Assembly (NCBI GenBank): GCA_030015575.1
Contig: JASDDO010000019.1
Location: 516,804,986-516,868,985 of the forward strand
Direction: 5' to 3'
Source of the DNA: Agapanthus africanus
Taxonomy: Eukaryota; Streptophyta; Magnoliopsida; Asparagales; Amaryllidaceae
Length of the DNA stretch: 64,000 nt
A program made the translations under genes and the position numbers. Positions 21,842 to 35,320 of this stretch are shown one piece after another. Below the pieces are notes generated by a model. It searched no databases, was not told the origin of the DNA, and saw only the letters and a list, made by a program, of their open reading frames with translations. Within the stretch, counting starts at the first letter, position 1, and each line of letters opens with the position of its first letter.

Positions 21842-24618
21842 GTAGCGACCATATCACGCCTTAATCAAGATAATAATACGGAAGTATTGACCGAACCCGC
21901 TTGTTATACTGAGCTGGGGAACGTTGGTCCCGCTCCAACTTATAATTGTTATAAGACAGAGCCGGAAATTGGGGATTACCAGAATTCCCGTGCCGCCCAA
22001 ACGAAGAGAGTGCATGCTGATGCATCATCTTCGGGTGTGTTCATTACAAAGAACTGTTTCTCAGTATCCTCCGCATCCTGGGTATATGATACCGGATCAG
22101 GATCCCAGATATGTAATCTGTTACATAGGGCTGCAAAAGGGTAGAAAAACTGAGAACGGGTGATAAGTTTCATGAGGCAGAAAACGGGGCAAGAGTTGCA
22201 GCCAAGTCTGTTGGTCACTGTCACCCTGTATTACAAATACATTGATTCTGAACGAATGTTATTAGATACCGAACCTGATATACAAAATCATATCTATCTC
22301 TTTATTAGTAAAGAAATGATAAAATTTTGTATAGTTGGATAATGTTTTGAACATTTCCTATATCAAAAGTTGATCGGTTCAGGCACGTTAACTAAAAGCA
22401 TTGATGTTCTAAATCAAACTATAGTTCTTAGTATATGGAACACACACAAGAGGAAGAGTTCAGAAATGAACGAATCCTTCTTGAGGCATTGTAGACTAGG
22501 TCATATCGATGCGACCCGACTAGCTGAAGTTACATGTAGATGCATATTTAAATCAGTTTGAATTTACATCTTGTAAAACTTGCCAGTCATGTCATAAAGA
22601 TTAAATGACCATAGCTCCGTTTACTGGAAACAGAGAAAGAGTTAGTGAACTCTTGGGATGATACATGTTGATGTATGTAGGTCCCCTGTCTACACTTGCC
22701 AAGACCGGTTCTTTATACTTCATTAAATTCTCTGATGATCTCTTTTGATTCAGACATATGTTCCTGTTGAAACACAAGTCCGAACCTTTTAAGATATTCA
22801 CAGAATATAAGTTAGAAGTAGAGAACCAATACGGGTATAAGTATTATGTCCTTTGATGTGATCGAGGAGGAGAATACTTGTGCATGGAATTCCTGGACTA
22901 TTCTAAAGGAGAATAAGATTCTCTCTCAGCATTACTCCTCCGAATACACCATAGCACGATGGTATATCGGGGCGGAGCAATCACACCCTACATGATATGG
23001 TGTGCTCTATGATGAGTACTACTGAGTTACCTATTTCCTTTTTGGGAGTTATGCACTTGAGAAGTTGCATACCTATTGAATAGGGTTCAAATCAAATCAG
23101 TTGCCTACCACTTCATATTTGATATGATAAGGGAAGAGCCCATATCTTAAGTTGGTTAAGATTTGGGGTTGTCCGGGCTATATCTAAAAGAAAAATCCGG
23201 ACAAGCTCGAGGCAAGATCTGTTATGTAGAACTGGAAAGGTTCCAGCCATACAAAACTGCAGCTAATGATTTGACAGAACCAAAGGATTCAATAGTTACC
23301 AACGAACCTCAGCCTCTCTGCCGATCTAGTAGGGTTCCTCACCCACCTGAGAGATACTTCGGTTTCTCTATGACAGTGGGAGCGAGGATTGCATCATGAG
23401 ATGATGACCCAACTAGTTTCGAGCTGGCCATCAGGAGTGGGACTCTGTTAGAATGGCTGGATGCTTAGTGATCTGAGATGGAATCCATGTACACCAACAA
23501 AGTATGGACTTTGGTTGCTATATCTGAAGGGTTAAATCCCCATCAGGAGCAAGTATATCTTGAGAAGATTACTTGGTGTAGATGGAAAAGTTGAGACTTT
23601 CAAAGCTAGACTTGTTAAAGCTTTTCGTAATTGACCAGATATGGATCATAATGAAACCTTTTCTAAGGAGCTATGCTTAAGTCCATCCAGATCCTACTTG
23701 CCACGGCTACATACCATGACTACGATATCTGGCGGTTGGGTGTCATGACTGCTTTTCTAAAATGATGTTTTAGAAGAGAGCGTCTGTAAGTACACATCCA
23801 GAGGGCTTCGTAAAAAGTGGGAGCAGCGGAAACGTGTACAAGATGCTTTATAGGATAAAGCAGGTATCGCGGAGTTGGAACATCTGTTTTGATGAAGTAG
23901 TCAAACTGTTTGACGTCATCAAAATGGTAGATGAACCTTGTATATACAAAAAAGGTAGTAGGGAGTATAGTAACGATCCTCGTAGAGTACGTGGATGACA
24001 TACTCTAGATAGGGAAGGAGTTTCCTATGCTACGCTCGGTCAATCTCCGCTTATCACAATGATTCTCCATATAGGATCAAAATGATACCTCCTAAATCCT
24101 GGATTTTGGATCTATGAGATAGATCTAAATGGATGTTAGGATTCTCACTAGTTGTAGTGAGACGGTATCAATTGATCCTGGGGAAAATCACTGGAAAGGT
24201 TCCAGGGTGATAAGGACGACTGAATGTCAGTCACAGGCATTGTCTTTACCCTCAGTAAAGGGACGGTATGTTGGAAGAGTTCCAAGCTAGATGCCGTGGC
24301 ATACTAGACAATAAAGGCAAGATACATCGCTACTTAAGATGCTACCAAAGAGGCAGTCTGGATGTATATTGGTTCATGAGATGAACTTTGTTCCTCCCAT
24401 TGTGTGACAATGGAGTTGTGGCTTATGCCAAGGAATGTCCGTCCCATCAGTGATCCAGACATATTCTAAGGCAGTGTCACCTGATCGTGGAGATGGTTGA
24501 TCTCCAGGGGATCGAGGTTAGGAGAGTAGACTCAGAGGACAACACGGCGGATCCACTCACGAAAGGCCTTTTCCCAGAGAGAGACTTTTATGGGATGGTT
24601 GAGTATGAGATACTACAA
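21842..24618 (+). pseudogene. Decayed Copia pol of A2 (protease to RNase H)
   Basis: The frame to 22144 ends with the protease active site (WVYDTGSGSQICNLL). Pre-integrase survives as KRKSSEMNESFLRHCRLGHIDATRLAEV (to about 22561) after frameshifts. The integrase core region is at about 22615-23130, an integrase C-terminal to linker piece at 23163-23399 (PPERYFGFSMTVGARIAS), the RT start at 23560-23860, and an RNase H tail at 24487-24618 (DNTADPLTKGL). Stops and frame changes occur throughout. TGA at 23632-23634 and TAA at 24335-24337 are also present at the same positions in A4. No gag. It cannot encode its own proteins for transposition. Confidence 0.9.
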
Positions 24619-24644
24619 CCACTGCTATTAGATGGCCCTAGTGC

Positions 24645-24655
24645 AAGTGGGAGAT
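24645..24655 (+). promoter_or_regulatory. Polypurine tract of A2
   Basis: AAGTGGGAGAT abuts the 3' LTR start at 24656. Confidence 0.9.
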
Positions 24656-26866
24656 TGTTAGTTATATGTATGCCCTAGAGGCCATTACTATACATAGGAT
24701 GTATATTGTAGTGGATGCTTGGACATATATAGGAAGGACTTTTTTGCTCGACATGATAGTATGCTATCTGGTTGCTATTTACCTTAACGTGTACACTGAT
24801 TGTCTCTCTGTTACATGTTGGTAAAGCCCTTAGGATGTGTTCTTGACTACCTGGACTATGATGCGGATCATACTAGTGGGGACATGGTAGTCCATAAGTA
24901 CATCCTTCAAAGTCCCTAGTCGTGGGTATATCGAGACGGGGCATCGATATACCAGAGTAGACTAGCGTATACCTTCTCGACCCATACAGATGGGCGATGG
25001 ATGATCCCATATCCATTGGTGTTTGACATCAGAGATGATATACGGGTGCTCAGTGGAGACTGGGTACACTGGACGGACTCGCCGAGAACTCCCAGATGGT
25101 ATTATACCTTACGTCAGATGGCAGTTCTCTGGTGACACTGGTACAGAGTAGTCTGTTGACCCGAGATCGTCATAGAGTCTTGTGTGGTTCCCACTGTGCT
25201 TTGATTTCCACCTTACCACGTCCAAGAGAGCATGCAAAACGGTGGTTTTTGGGTACAGTCCCGAGTCACATGGAGGCAATGAGCGATAGGAGGGGATTCG
25301 TCTCTCCCGGTATAGGGGGTTGATGTTGCGCTGTGTTCGATTGGCTATAACCGGAAATCCCTGGCCAAGGTTGCTGAGATTTACTGGTAAGTGTTACCAG
25401 TAGTATCTCGAATTGTTATAGAACTCATATCGACACGACTTATCAAGCTATTGGGGTCTGACGTTTACCACCCCTAGGCGAGATATGCGACATATCAGAC
25501 GACGAGACCGGACTGTACGGTAAGTGTTACTGGTTGGATTCACAGGAGTATGAGCGGGCTTGCTCGTCGATCTTCTGATCGCTCAATACCCGGGTGGCCG
25601 TTACGTTTAGCAGACCGCTTGCGGCTTGTGGGTGTTTGATATGATCATCACCTGCTGCCGGCGTATTGACGAGTCTTTAGAGTCCTACACAGAGGTTTCC
25701 TGGCTCAAGCGAAACGAAATAGGAGCGCATATGAGATATGTGCGGGACCGAGAATAATGCGTGTATGTGATATCGTATTTCATTCTCACGATGAATGTAT
25801 CGATTGGTTATATGCGATATAACCTAGTTATCGAATCAAGGATTGATTCGATAAGCCGATACATAGGATACTGGTCGGTTATATGCGATATGACCGGATC
25901 GTTAAATCAAGTGTTGATTTAATGATTTAATGTATAATTATATATTTGATATATTACTTTGCATTAACTAGTATTGGTTCACTTTAAGTGGATTTTCTCA
26001 CTTGATTTGTGCAAGTTGTATATATGATATACTTTTGTGCACTTCATTGTATCATGTTTAATGATACATGCTTATTTGGTTAAGTGTAAAGAATAATACC
26101 ATGGTTAAGTTGTTGATTAGGGTTTTACTTATTCATTTATCTTATTTATTTATTCATTTTGAATAAATTGAAAGATAAATGAATGGTGGCTTGATTTGTT
26201 TTTAGTTGAAGCTTCATGAAGCTTTGACTAAATGACCTTTTTGTTCTCATCCTTAACCCTAACCATTTAAACTAACCCTAGTCTATTCTCTACACTTAAC
26301 TAAGGTTAGAATATGATAAGAATCAATTCTTTTTCAATTATTCTTCAACACTTATCATATTCTTTCTTCATCTTCTTCTTCATGAGCAAGAAAGAAAAGC
26401 TTGCCTCATCAATGGCAAGTGATGAAATCATGTGAGAAATCCAATTCCAAAGTGAACCCACTTCCTATTTCTTCATCCGCTACCTCTTGCCAAGTAGTAA
26501 AGGGTGTTTTCTTCACAAGTTTCATGACTTGGTGAAGTGGGAGCTTGATCTTGTGATGCCTCGACATAGATCATCTTCGGCATCGTAGTCGATGACCTAG
26601 CCCGCCCATTTCTCCGATGAAGCCGACGCTAGAGCCCGGGATTCGATTTGGACAGCAAGGAGACTTCATCATGGAGCTATGGAGGTGGAGAACCGGATCT
26701 ACAAAGGTTGTATTTCCGTTCACTTAGTTAAATTGTTAACTAGTTGCTTGTTTCGCCTAAAATTCTAGTTAACGATCCGTATTAGGGTTTCTCGGCACTT
26801 GTAAAATTTGAAATTGGCATGGTTGATGCCTTGTGAGACCTCATTAGTGTGCCTAGGAACCCTACA
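24656..26866 (+). repeat. 3' LTR of A2
   Basis: 2211 bp, the same length as the 5' LTR, ending CCTACA before the CTCTC target copy. It repeats every palindrome of the 5' LTR. Confidence 0.95.
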
Positions 26867-26871
26867 CTCTC

Positions 26872-29340
26872 AAGATGCGAGTACTCCTTGGTTTAGGAGG
26901 GTACACCTATTATGCTTACTGGATAGTCTTCTTCCAAACCATAGGCTGGTGCCGAACGGTAGGGAAGGAAGAAAACCATTTAGCCTAATGATGGTGTACA
27001 GAAGGTAACGACTGAAGATAAATAAAGGGATTTGGAGAGCTGGCAATAAAATATACGGTTGAAGTCATGAATTGGATTATGGAAGAGGCATTGCTATGAA
27101 TACCAGGATACCCCTAGGAAACATTTTCATGTTTCAGTGCATTGTTAATGGAAAACTGTTTTCCCGATTAGATACTTACTCCAAGGGTATGTATTTACCA
27201 GGTTTCATTCTCATATCTGTATGGTTTTACAGATGATGTGTGGGAGTAAGTTATTGGGAATTAGGTGATTATCCTCATTATATCGGAATTCGTTGTAATT
27301 GGTGATATTTGAGGAAATCGCCAGAGTACAGTTTTCAACCTACAACGCACAGGTTTTGAGTTGCTTAAACTCAGCGGACTTATACAGAGTATTGTATGTT
27401 GTCCAGTGTCCATCAGGACAAAGGGGTAGGTCCTCATACTATGTTCTGTTTACTTATAACTTCTCTAGTATTTAGACAAGTGTTTCGTAGAAATACAAGG
27501 TCTAAGTTTTGAGAAGTTGTGGGTATAAGAATAAAGTAGAGAACCAGGTATCACAAGTATCGTGATTCTTCAAAGATATCGAAGATGTAGATTCTTGTGA
27601 TTGGTATTCAGATGATAGTAATGGTTTTTGAGAAACATATTTCTCTTTCAGGTTACTCATAATTGGATGGATTCCTAAGTTGAGTAATGCTGATTAGCCT
27701 CTTTCCATTAAGTTGATATGCACTGGAGACAACTGCATGATTTGAATCTGGTTCCAATTAAATAAAGTGCCAAAGTTTCTATATTGGATATAGAATGGTT
27801 CATATCTTAAAAGATGTTAAGGTACGGGGAGATGTCCAGCTTATGCTTAAAACCAGACTCTGGATAACTCAGGGCACGTTTCTATAATGGCTGCTTATGG
27901 GTTGACCCTGGCTATGACGAGGGTTGATATTCTACCATTTGGAAGATCAATAGTGATATTGTTCTTGACTCGCCACAGTTTTAGTAAAAATGGACTTTTT
28001 CAGAAAACAGTAGTGGGAGTATGGTAGAACTGGAAGTGATTCCAGAACCGCAAACGATTACGGAAAATTTAATAGGACCTATATATTCAATCAGGTTTGA
28101 CATTCCATTAGCCACTCCGCAAATACGGTGGGTAACCTCAGACACCCGAGAGGTACTTCGGTAGCCTCAAGGACGGTGACAGGGAGGTTCTTATCTACCC
28201 AGACTTGACACTACCGTTGTTCCAGGCTATGAGACCCGGTAGGAGGGTTGTTGTGGTCAGTGGGAGTAGCGGAAGCATAGTGGACAAGTAGCTTATGTCT
28301 ATTTATAGACTAGAGGAGTTATAGCGGAGATAGATCATCTAATTTTGATGTGACAGTCATGGGTTTGACTTCATCAGAATAGGGGATGAATCTGTTAAGA
28401 AGATAGTAGGGTGTGATGTCATGGTATCTGGATGACATACACAGAGTAGGAAGTAAAATTCCTATACTACGATCGGTTGTACTGTGGTCGTCACACAGTT
28501 GTTTCTCCAGACAGGATATGGATATAATATTTGACATCTGGTTTCTAGATCTATGTTTTTAGATCTGGATTTGGGTAGTTTCCCAATGTGGGTACCTTGA
28601 CAGTATTCTAATGGTTTCTAGAATAGATGACTCCTGGCATGGTGGTGTACCTGCAGGTAATGGAGTCACCATCTCTAAAGGTGTCTTACAGAGTAAAGTG
28701 GAGAGGGATGTGCATGATTGGCAGATCACTTGCTTAGGCAATTGAATCAATCATGAAATGTCAAGTACCACACCAAATGTTGTTTTTGCACTAGATGCAA
28801 TAAGTTTGTATTAATCCAATCCTGGAGAAACATAAGGAAGCAGTTTTAGAACATAAGTACATGTTCTACGGATTTGATGACGGCAGCCTCTTTCGGGAGA
28901 CGGTTATCATTCCAAGCTTCAAAGGTGACATGGTTGACAGAGAGATTGTCAGAGTTATAGTTTTCCCTCTGATGAGGAACGGTATTATGGACAGGTGGTC
29001 CAAGAGGATACTGTGGGAGGCATGGTGCCGGATACTGATTAGGTTCAGTGATCGATACAGTTTAAGAAGTTTGGATTTGGAGTTCATTTATGAACTAGGT
29101 CCCATCAAAAATCCAGACATATTCTAAGACAGGTATTACTCAGTTCGGGAGATGGCTTTCTCCGCAAACTTGAGATTAAGAGAGATATAGAAAGAAATAT
29201 CTAGGCGGATCCACTCACTGAGGCTATTTCTCGAACACAATAGTTTTACAAACGGGCTTTGTGAAACTGATTAGTAGAGGAGTTGGAGGTTCGGTTTCAC
29301 ACGGGCTGTGAGTAGTCGACATCGCAATAATTAGCCTTGA
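26872..29340 (+). pseudogene. Decayed Copia pol of B (integrase, RT, RNase H remnants)
   Basis: Continuation of B after A2. 26872-27040 completes the second unit of the tandem duplication. An integrase-core remnant lies at about 27350-27620 and is most readable by comparison with C, where DFS and LQSDR blocks survive. The stretch at 28340-28480 matches the RT block around the catalytic region in decayed form, and 28600-28860 matches the connection region. A frame at 28861-29127 keeps the RNase H order but has lost its acidic motifs. Many stops and frameshifts. It resembles C more than A. Confidence 0.72.
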
Positions 29341-29344
29341 GTGC

Positions 29345-29355
29345 AAGTGGGAGAT
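29345..29355 (+). promoter_or_regulatory. Polypurine tract of B
   Basis: AAGTGGGAGAT abuts the 3' LTR of B. Confidence 0.9.
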
Positions 29356-31444
29356 TGTTGGTGATAGTGCCCTCAGAGTCAATTATTGGATCGCAGGTAT
29401 GTGATTGCAATGATTGCGAAGGACCTATACCGGTAGGACAATCTTACTCAAGATGATAGTATGCTATCTGGTTTGCCTTTATTAGTCGTGTATATGTTCA
29501 GGTGACTGATTACATGTTACACTTTGATAGAGCCCTTAGGATCTTGCTTTACTACCAACTGTATGATGGCGATCATATACGTGAGAGTTGGGTAGTTTAT
29601 ACGCATATCCTTAATTGTGGTCCCTAGTCGTGGGAGTTTCGAGACAGGGCATCGATACTCCAGAGTAGACTAGTGTATACAGTCGAGACCCCGACGAGGG
29701 GCGGTGGCCGGTCTCACAAGCCACTGGTGTCAGTTGGATCACCTAAGATGTATACAGGTGCTCATTGGGTTATGAGTACACCGGACAGGACTCGCCGGGA
29801 ACCTGCTAGTTGGTATTATACATATCGTCAGATAGCAGTTCCCTGGTGACATGTGTACAGGTTAGTTCATCGACCTGAGGTCGTCATTTGTCTCGTGTGA
29901 GTTCCCACTATGCTTTGATTTCTACCCTACCACGGCTCAAAGGAGTCGTGCAAACAGGTAGTTTTTGGGTACAGTCCCGAGCCACATGGAGGCACGTGAG
30001 CAGATCGGCAGGGGATTCGTCTCTCCCGGTATTGGGGGCGAGATCATGCTGTGTCTAGGAGAGCCATTACACATAGCCCACGGCCGTGGCAGGAGATTTA
30101 CTGGTAGGTACTCCAGTAGTATCTCAGGGTGTTATTGGGCTACACTCCGACACGACTTATACTGCTATTGGGGGTCTGACGTTACTAGCCCCCTAGGCAG
30201 ATATGCGATACTCATTGACGAACGGACCGGACTGTATATACATTGTCACTGTTAGGCTCAGTAGGGTTTCCGGGTGAGTTCGCTCATCGGCCTCCCTTGA
30301 GGTCAGTCCATGGGCAGCCGTTACGCATAGCTAGTGCCGCTGACGGTTTGTGGTTAAACCCACTGCCAGGGTACTGACGAGTCATTAGAGTCCCCCACAG
30401 ACAGTTTCCCAAGTTCGGGCGAAACGTTGTAGAGGCCGTATGGTTTTATGGCAGGGTTCGGAAAATGCACGTGCGTTTACGCACGTGTTATTTTTCGGGC
30501 AGATGATACTGGTCGGCTTTGGTTTAAGCCGGATCCGAGTATTGTATTGAGTAGATATAATATCTTTGTCTCAGTTGCATTTGTATTCGGTCGTAATACA
30601 AATGCGGGTATATTTATACAGTTACGGGGTTATCCTGAAAGTCGTTTCAGAATCACTTTTGGAAGTTGCCAGTTTCCAGTTTTCTATCAGCCGTCTTTTA
30701 ACATTCGGTTAAAGACGGATTTATCTTTTCTTGGATAAGGGTGAGTCATGCTTCTAGAAGGTGGTGACTAGGTTAGTGTGGTGTTGGTGTTTCATTGGTT
30801 GCTTTTGGTGTGTTCACACTTTGTGTTCACACTAGAGATATTTTCTTGTGTTCACACATGATATTTTCTCTTGTGGTCACCCTCTTCCCTCCTACACTCA
30901 CCCCCCCCCCCATTCCTATATATGGCCGGCCCCTCCCCCCTCACTCTCACACTTGATGTTTTCACTTGATGGTAGAAAAAGATTATGATAGTTTTCGGTG
31001 TATGGAATTTCACAGCTCATTTCATTCCATCACCCGATTCCCACGGAAACTTCATTAACCGTTCGTCCATGGTTTTGGACGAAGCGAGACAAAGTATTCC
31101 ACTCATTCTCTACATCAATCTTGGTCGTCTCTTTTAGCAAACTTGATGACCGAGATGCCTCGAGTCAGAGGCGGGAGCCCGTTTAAAGAATCGTCGACGT
31201 GGTGCCACCTGGACGAGCAGATCGGAGATCGAAGAGATCGGAGCAGCCGCAATGGAGCGTGGGATGATGGTTAAAGAACGAAGGACTCGGATCGTTCGGT
31301 ATAACCTTTCTACACTCTTTACAGTTTGTTAGTTTAGGAATAATGGCAGATCCGGGTTAAAGTATACGATAGCGCCAGTTTGTAAAAAGTTTTTGTTCCG
31401 CATTTGGCGTCTGTAGACGGCCGGGGCGCTACCGTAGACTTACA
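29356..31444 (+). repeat. 3' LTR of B
   Basis: 2089 bp, TGTTGG...TTACA, followed by the target copy TAAGT and then the rest of the A3 5' LTR. Nearly identical to 11528-13621 apart from scattered substitutions, one 11-base unit and the C-run length. Confidence 0.94.
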
Positions 31445-31449
31445 TAAGT

Positions 31450-32920
31450 GTTATCAGTAGTTTCTCGAACTGTTATGGACCTTATATCGACACGACTTAT
31501 CAAGCTACTGGGGTCTAACGTTTACCACCCCTAGGCGAGATATGCGACAAATCAAACGAAGAGACCGGACTGTACGGGAGTGTTACTGGTTGGATTCACG
31601 GGAGAATGTACAGGCTTGCTTGTTGATCTTCTGATTGCTCAATACCTGGGTGGCTGTTACGTTTAGCTGACCGCTTGCAGCTTGTGGGTGTTTGATATGA
31701 TTATCACCTACTGCCGGCGTATTGATGGTTCTTCAGAGTCCTACACAGAGGTTTCCTGGCTCGGGCAAAACGGAGTAGGGGCACATATGTGATATGTGCG
31801 GGACCGAGAATAATACGTGTATGCGATACCGTATTAGGTTCTCGCGATATGAGATATCGGCCGGGTATATGTGATATAGCCGGGTCATCGGATCAAGTGT
31901 TGATTCGATGAACTGATACAGATTATATTAGTCGGTTATTTATGAAATAGCCGGATTATCGGATCAAGTGTTGATTCAATAATTTAATGTATAATTATAT
32001 ATTTGATATATTAAATTACATTAACTAATATAAGCTCACTTAAAGATTCTTTTTTCTCACTCGGGTAATACATTGATATATATGTGATATATGTTAATTG
32101 TATTATTTTATTTTATTACAAAATATATTATATATGTGATATATAATATTGTAACAAGTTAAGGTTACAAATGCAACATGTTTTGTGGAGTTTAAACATG
32201 GTTAGGGTTTGGATTAGGGTTAACCTTTCTTGAAGCTTCTAGAAGCTTTGTTTTTTGTTTTTATGCAAAGATATTTTGTAAAGATATTTTGCATAGATAT
32301 TTCTTTAACCCAACCCAACCCTTTACCATAGTTATTTCTCTACAAGGGTTAAGTTTATATTCTTAACCCATGGTTGCAATTCTAACCTCACACTTGATTC
32401 ATTATTCATCACAAATTGATTTGCTGCTTCTTCTTCTTCCTTTTTGATGAAAAGCTTTCTAGCTTTTTTAAATGTGATGAAAATGAGTGAGAAATTGAAA
32501 ACAAATGAGAGCTAAATTCCTACTTCATCATCCTCATCTATTCTAGCCGCTTAGATTAGGGTGTTTGCTTTGTTAATACTTGATTAGCAAAGCGAGTGCT
32601 TGGGTTTGAGTTTCTTCAAAGTAGATCATCTTAGTTATTGAAGATCGGAAGCAAGGTTGCATCTTTCTCTTCATGGAGCCTCTCTAGAGTCTGGGTACTC
32701 GATGATCGCAGCGAAGGGACCTCAACACGGATCTTTAGAAGTGAAGGAACGGACTACAAAGGTTGTAATCCCAAACCCTTAGAAGTAAAGTTGTTACTTG
32801 CTTTGTTTCGCCTAATCTCTAGTCTAAGATCTTGGTTAGGGTTGTTCGGCACATGAAAAATTTAAATCGGGCATGGTTGATGCCTTGTAGAACCTTGTGA
32901 CAGTGCCTAGTAACCCTACA
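31450..32920 (+). repeat. 5' LTR of A3, second part
   Basis: It resumes inside the hairpin broken by B and ends TAACCCTACA at the primer site. The palindrome array is at 31857-31985. Confidence 0.93.
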
Positions 32921-32934
32921 GTGGTATCAGAGCC
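32921..32934 (+). other. tRNA-Met primer binding site of A3
   Basis: GTGGTATCAGAGCC directly follows the LTR, proving that the joined LTR is the 5' one. Confidence 0.93.
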
Positions 32935-33889
32935 AAGCTAGAGCTTTAGGCGAAGTCTAGACGAAGTTTAAAGTCCGATCGAACCCCGAAACGTCGCAAT
33001 ACACCCCCTCTCTGGAAATTTTTTAAAATGTTGATTTTTTCTGTATTAAAAATACTCAGAAAATTAAGCAGGTAATTTTATGGATATAGGCGAAAAACGA
33101 ACCCCTGAGTCCATCAAAGCGCCGTGGAACCGCGGCCAAACCAAGGTATTGGCGGCGGCTCCGCGGCAAGTCTTAAGGATTGAGGGATCGTATTTTCAAC
33201 AGTTGATCCGTAGGTGTTACCAAGTGCTTCTGGGAATTTTTAATATTACTCAAGTGTTGATTTTTCTGGAGATCTTTTGTATTCGTTGATTCGATCGGAA
33301 AGTTTAACTTCGTTTAAGTTTTTTCGGGTAATTTAGAACGTGTTAAAAAGTCCGAGCGGATATCAATAACTCACTTTTTCCCTTGCCGGAAAATTTCCAA
33401 GTGTTGGATTTTTTCCTTAATTAAAGAACATTCATAGTCGTGCAAGTAATGCGGTGGACCCTCTAGAGAAACACAAACCTTAACTCGATTATGTGACCGT
33501 CTGAACCGCCTCTAAACCTTAGGGTTTGGGGCAGTACGGCGTTGCCACACGTGAGACGTTGGTTTGACCCTTCTACGGCTGGACCATCGATACTGTGGCA
33601 TGTGATGGATACTTTTTGAACTCCGCTCAAATGTTGAGCTATTTAGGAAATCTTGGGTGTTCGTTTATTCGATCGGAAAGTTTAACATTGTCTGTTTATC
33701 TGGAATGTGATACAATATTTGGAATCCACAAGTAGTTATGAGATAACTAATTTGAATGTTATAAATCTAGCAGTTTAGTCTCATTTGATCGGTTGCCACG
33801 GGATTTTGATGTGATCAAAATTCCGTCGCAATCACGTAACGTACGCGGATACTCGCAGGGTAAACTTAATAGATAGCCACGCCCCATAG

Positions 33890-33994
33890 CCCCGACCAAG
33901 TGACTGTAGGAGAACCCCGTCGCCAAAAGCATCCGTTCGGGTGCTCACGGCAGCGGTGTTCCGCCTTAGTGCACTTCTTCGACGGCGTCGGGGG
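33890..33994 (+). ncRNA. Long hairpin in A3 leader
   Basis: It has the same outer CCCCGA/TCGGGG, AAGTG/CACTT and AGG.GAAC/GTTC.CCT pairing as A2. The tip stem is AGCATCC/GGGTGCT with a different loop. Confidence 0.55.
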
Positions 33995-34546
33995 TGCGGC
34001 CGTCTACTAAAGTTTTCAACGAGCATTCTATCAGAATGTCGGGAATCTTGTTGAATTGCCCGACTTGATATTGAAAAAAGTTTTCGATACTGAGACTAAA
34101 ATGCGGGGTTTATAATTGTTAGGCATGCGATGTCTAAGGAATTCATTTGGTTAGGCATGCGATGTCTAAAGCAAGTTGCGGATTCCAACTGTTGTAGTTT
34201 TACACATTCTTTTCTGCGACCGTTAGTGTAATATGTGGTGTATCGCCGGTTTCGTTGCTATACATCAACGACAATTGGGATACGCATATTTACTTACGTT
34301 GATGACATGTGATGTTATGTGTTGCTGTGATATGTTATATTGGATCGTCGTGTTTTGAATAGCCGGGGGTTTTATGTCAGATGAGAGTTTTTCTTTTTCA
34401 TTCATGTAAAATTCATTTGTATGTAATATTCTTTTATTGGGGCACTTCCGGACTGAGGATGATGTCACCATTGTATATTATTTACTTTTCCGCATTAGGT
34501 AGACCCAAGGCGGGGAGCACAAGTAACCGGGTTCTAGGGTCCAGTG

Positions 34547-34580
34547 GGAGACCATCTCGAGGAGTCGAGACCGGGTCTCC
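34547..34580 (+). ncRNA. GGAGACC/GGTCTCC leader hairpin of A3
   Basis: Seven-base perfect arms at 34547-34553 and 34574-34580. Confidence 0.58.
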
Positions 34581-34929
34581 TAACCCTAGAATTGGCAGTG
34601 TTGCTTGCCGCTCTCGTAGGGGTCTAGGGATGTGGGTTTGGCTATTCATCGCGACCGTGGAATCCGTGTTTTATACAGGCTCGTATTAAAACACGGACCT
34701 CCTAGTATATCCAATATTTCATATATGTTTTTCTGCTACAATGTTCTGTGATAAGATCATATTACTGCCTGAGACGAATGTTTATATTATATATATGAGA
34801 TATATGTTATATTGCTGATTTCGTTTCAAATGTGATGCTTGTGAAGTATAATAAAATGGGACTTCATTAATGAGATTAATGAAACTAAAAGAAGGCTAAA
34901 GATGTTATAGAAACTTGTCTCAAAAACTG

Positions 34930-35195
34930 GTAGCTCTAGTTCTTGCTTTGCCTAGCGGTATTCCTTGTAGAATATCCAACACCTTATTCGATAAGGAAAG
35001 AGCCAAGATCCCTTCACCGGGAGTGACCTCTTTAGCGAAACTAGCAGATACTACAAACTCGGTTTGTCTTTTGATTGTTTTTATAGTTTTTGTTTTGCAT
35101 AGTGATATTTGTGAAATATCCTACACCTTATTCGATGAGGAAAGAGCCGAGATCTCTTCACCGGGAGTGACCTCTTTAGCAAAACTAGAAAAGGC
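34930..35195 (+). repeat. Tandem leader repeat of A3 (two units)
   Basis: The units near 34930-35053 and 35075-35195 share the TTCACCGGGAGTGACCTC and TTTAGC.AAACTAG blocks. Confidence 0.8.
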
Positions 35196-35320
35196 TTCAA
35201 AAACATTCTATTTAAAATCACTCGATTCTACAACGATATCAAGTTCATTACGCAAAGGGTTTTCTTAAAAACCTGTCGTAGCCCTCCGACATTTCAGATA
35301 AGTAGTATTTAGTATTCGTG

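Larger units (their letters stand above)
16490..26866 (+). mobile_element. Complete Copia element A2 nested in B
   Basis: 10,377 bp with two 2211-bp LTRs and perfect CTCTC target duplications at 16485-16489 and 26867-26871. It has a primer site, 3.1-kb leader, heavily mutated protease to RNase H, and a polypurine tract. By eye the LTRs differ at roughly two dozen sites, so it is a recent insertion relative to its decayed pol. It is the innermost and therefore youngest of the A3-B-A2 series. Confidence 0.96.
11528..31444 (+). mobile_element. Copia element B inserted in the 5' LTR of A3
   Basis: It is flanked by TAAGT at 11523-11527 and 31445-31449. Without nested A2 it is about 9.5 kb: 5' LTR 11528-13621, primer site, leader, decayed internal region split by A2 (15919-16489 and 26872-29344), polypurine tract and 3' LTR 29356-31444. 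The LTR opening TGTTGGTGATAGTGCCCTC differs from family A but keeps the same block order. Its coding region has no long open frame. Confidence 0.93.

Noticed and set aside
34915-35268. 117-residue frame through the leader tandem repeat of A3 as a possible gag
   Set aside because: No gag or zinc-knuckle motif; the frame is broken in A1, A2, A4, B and C while the nucleotide repeat is kept.
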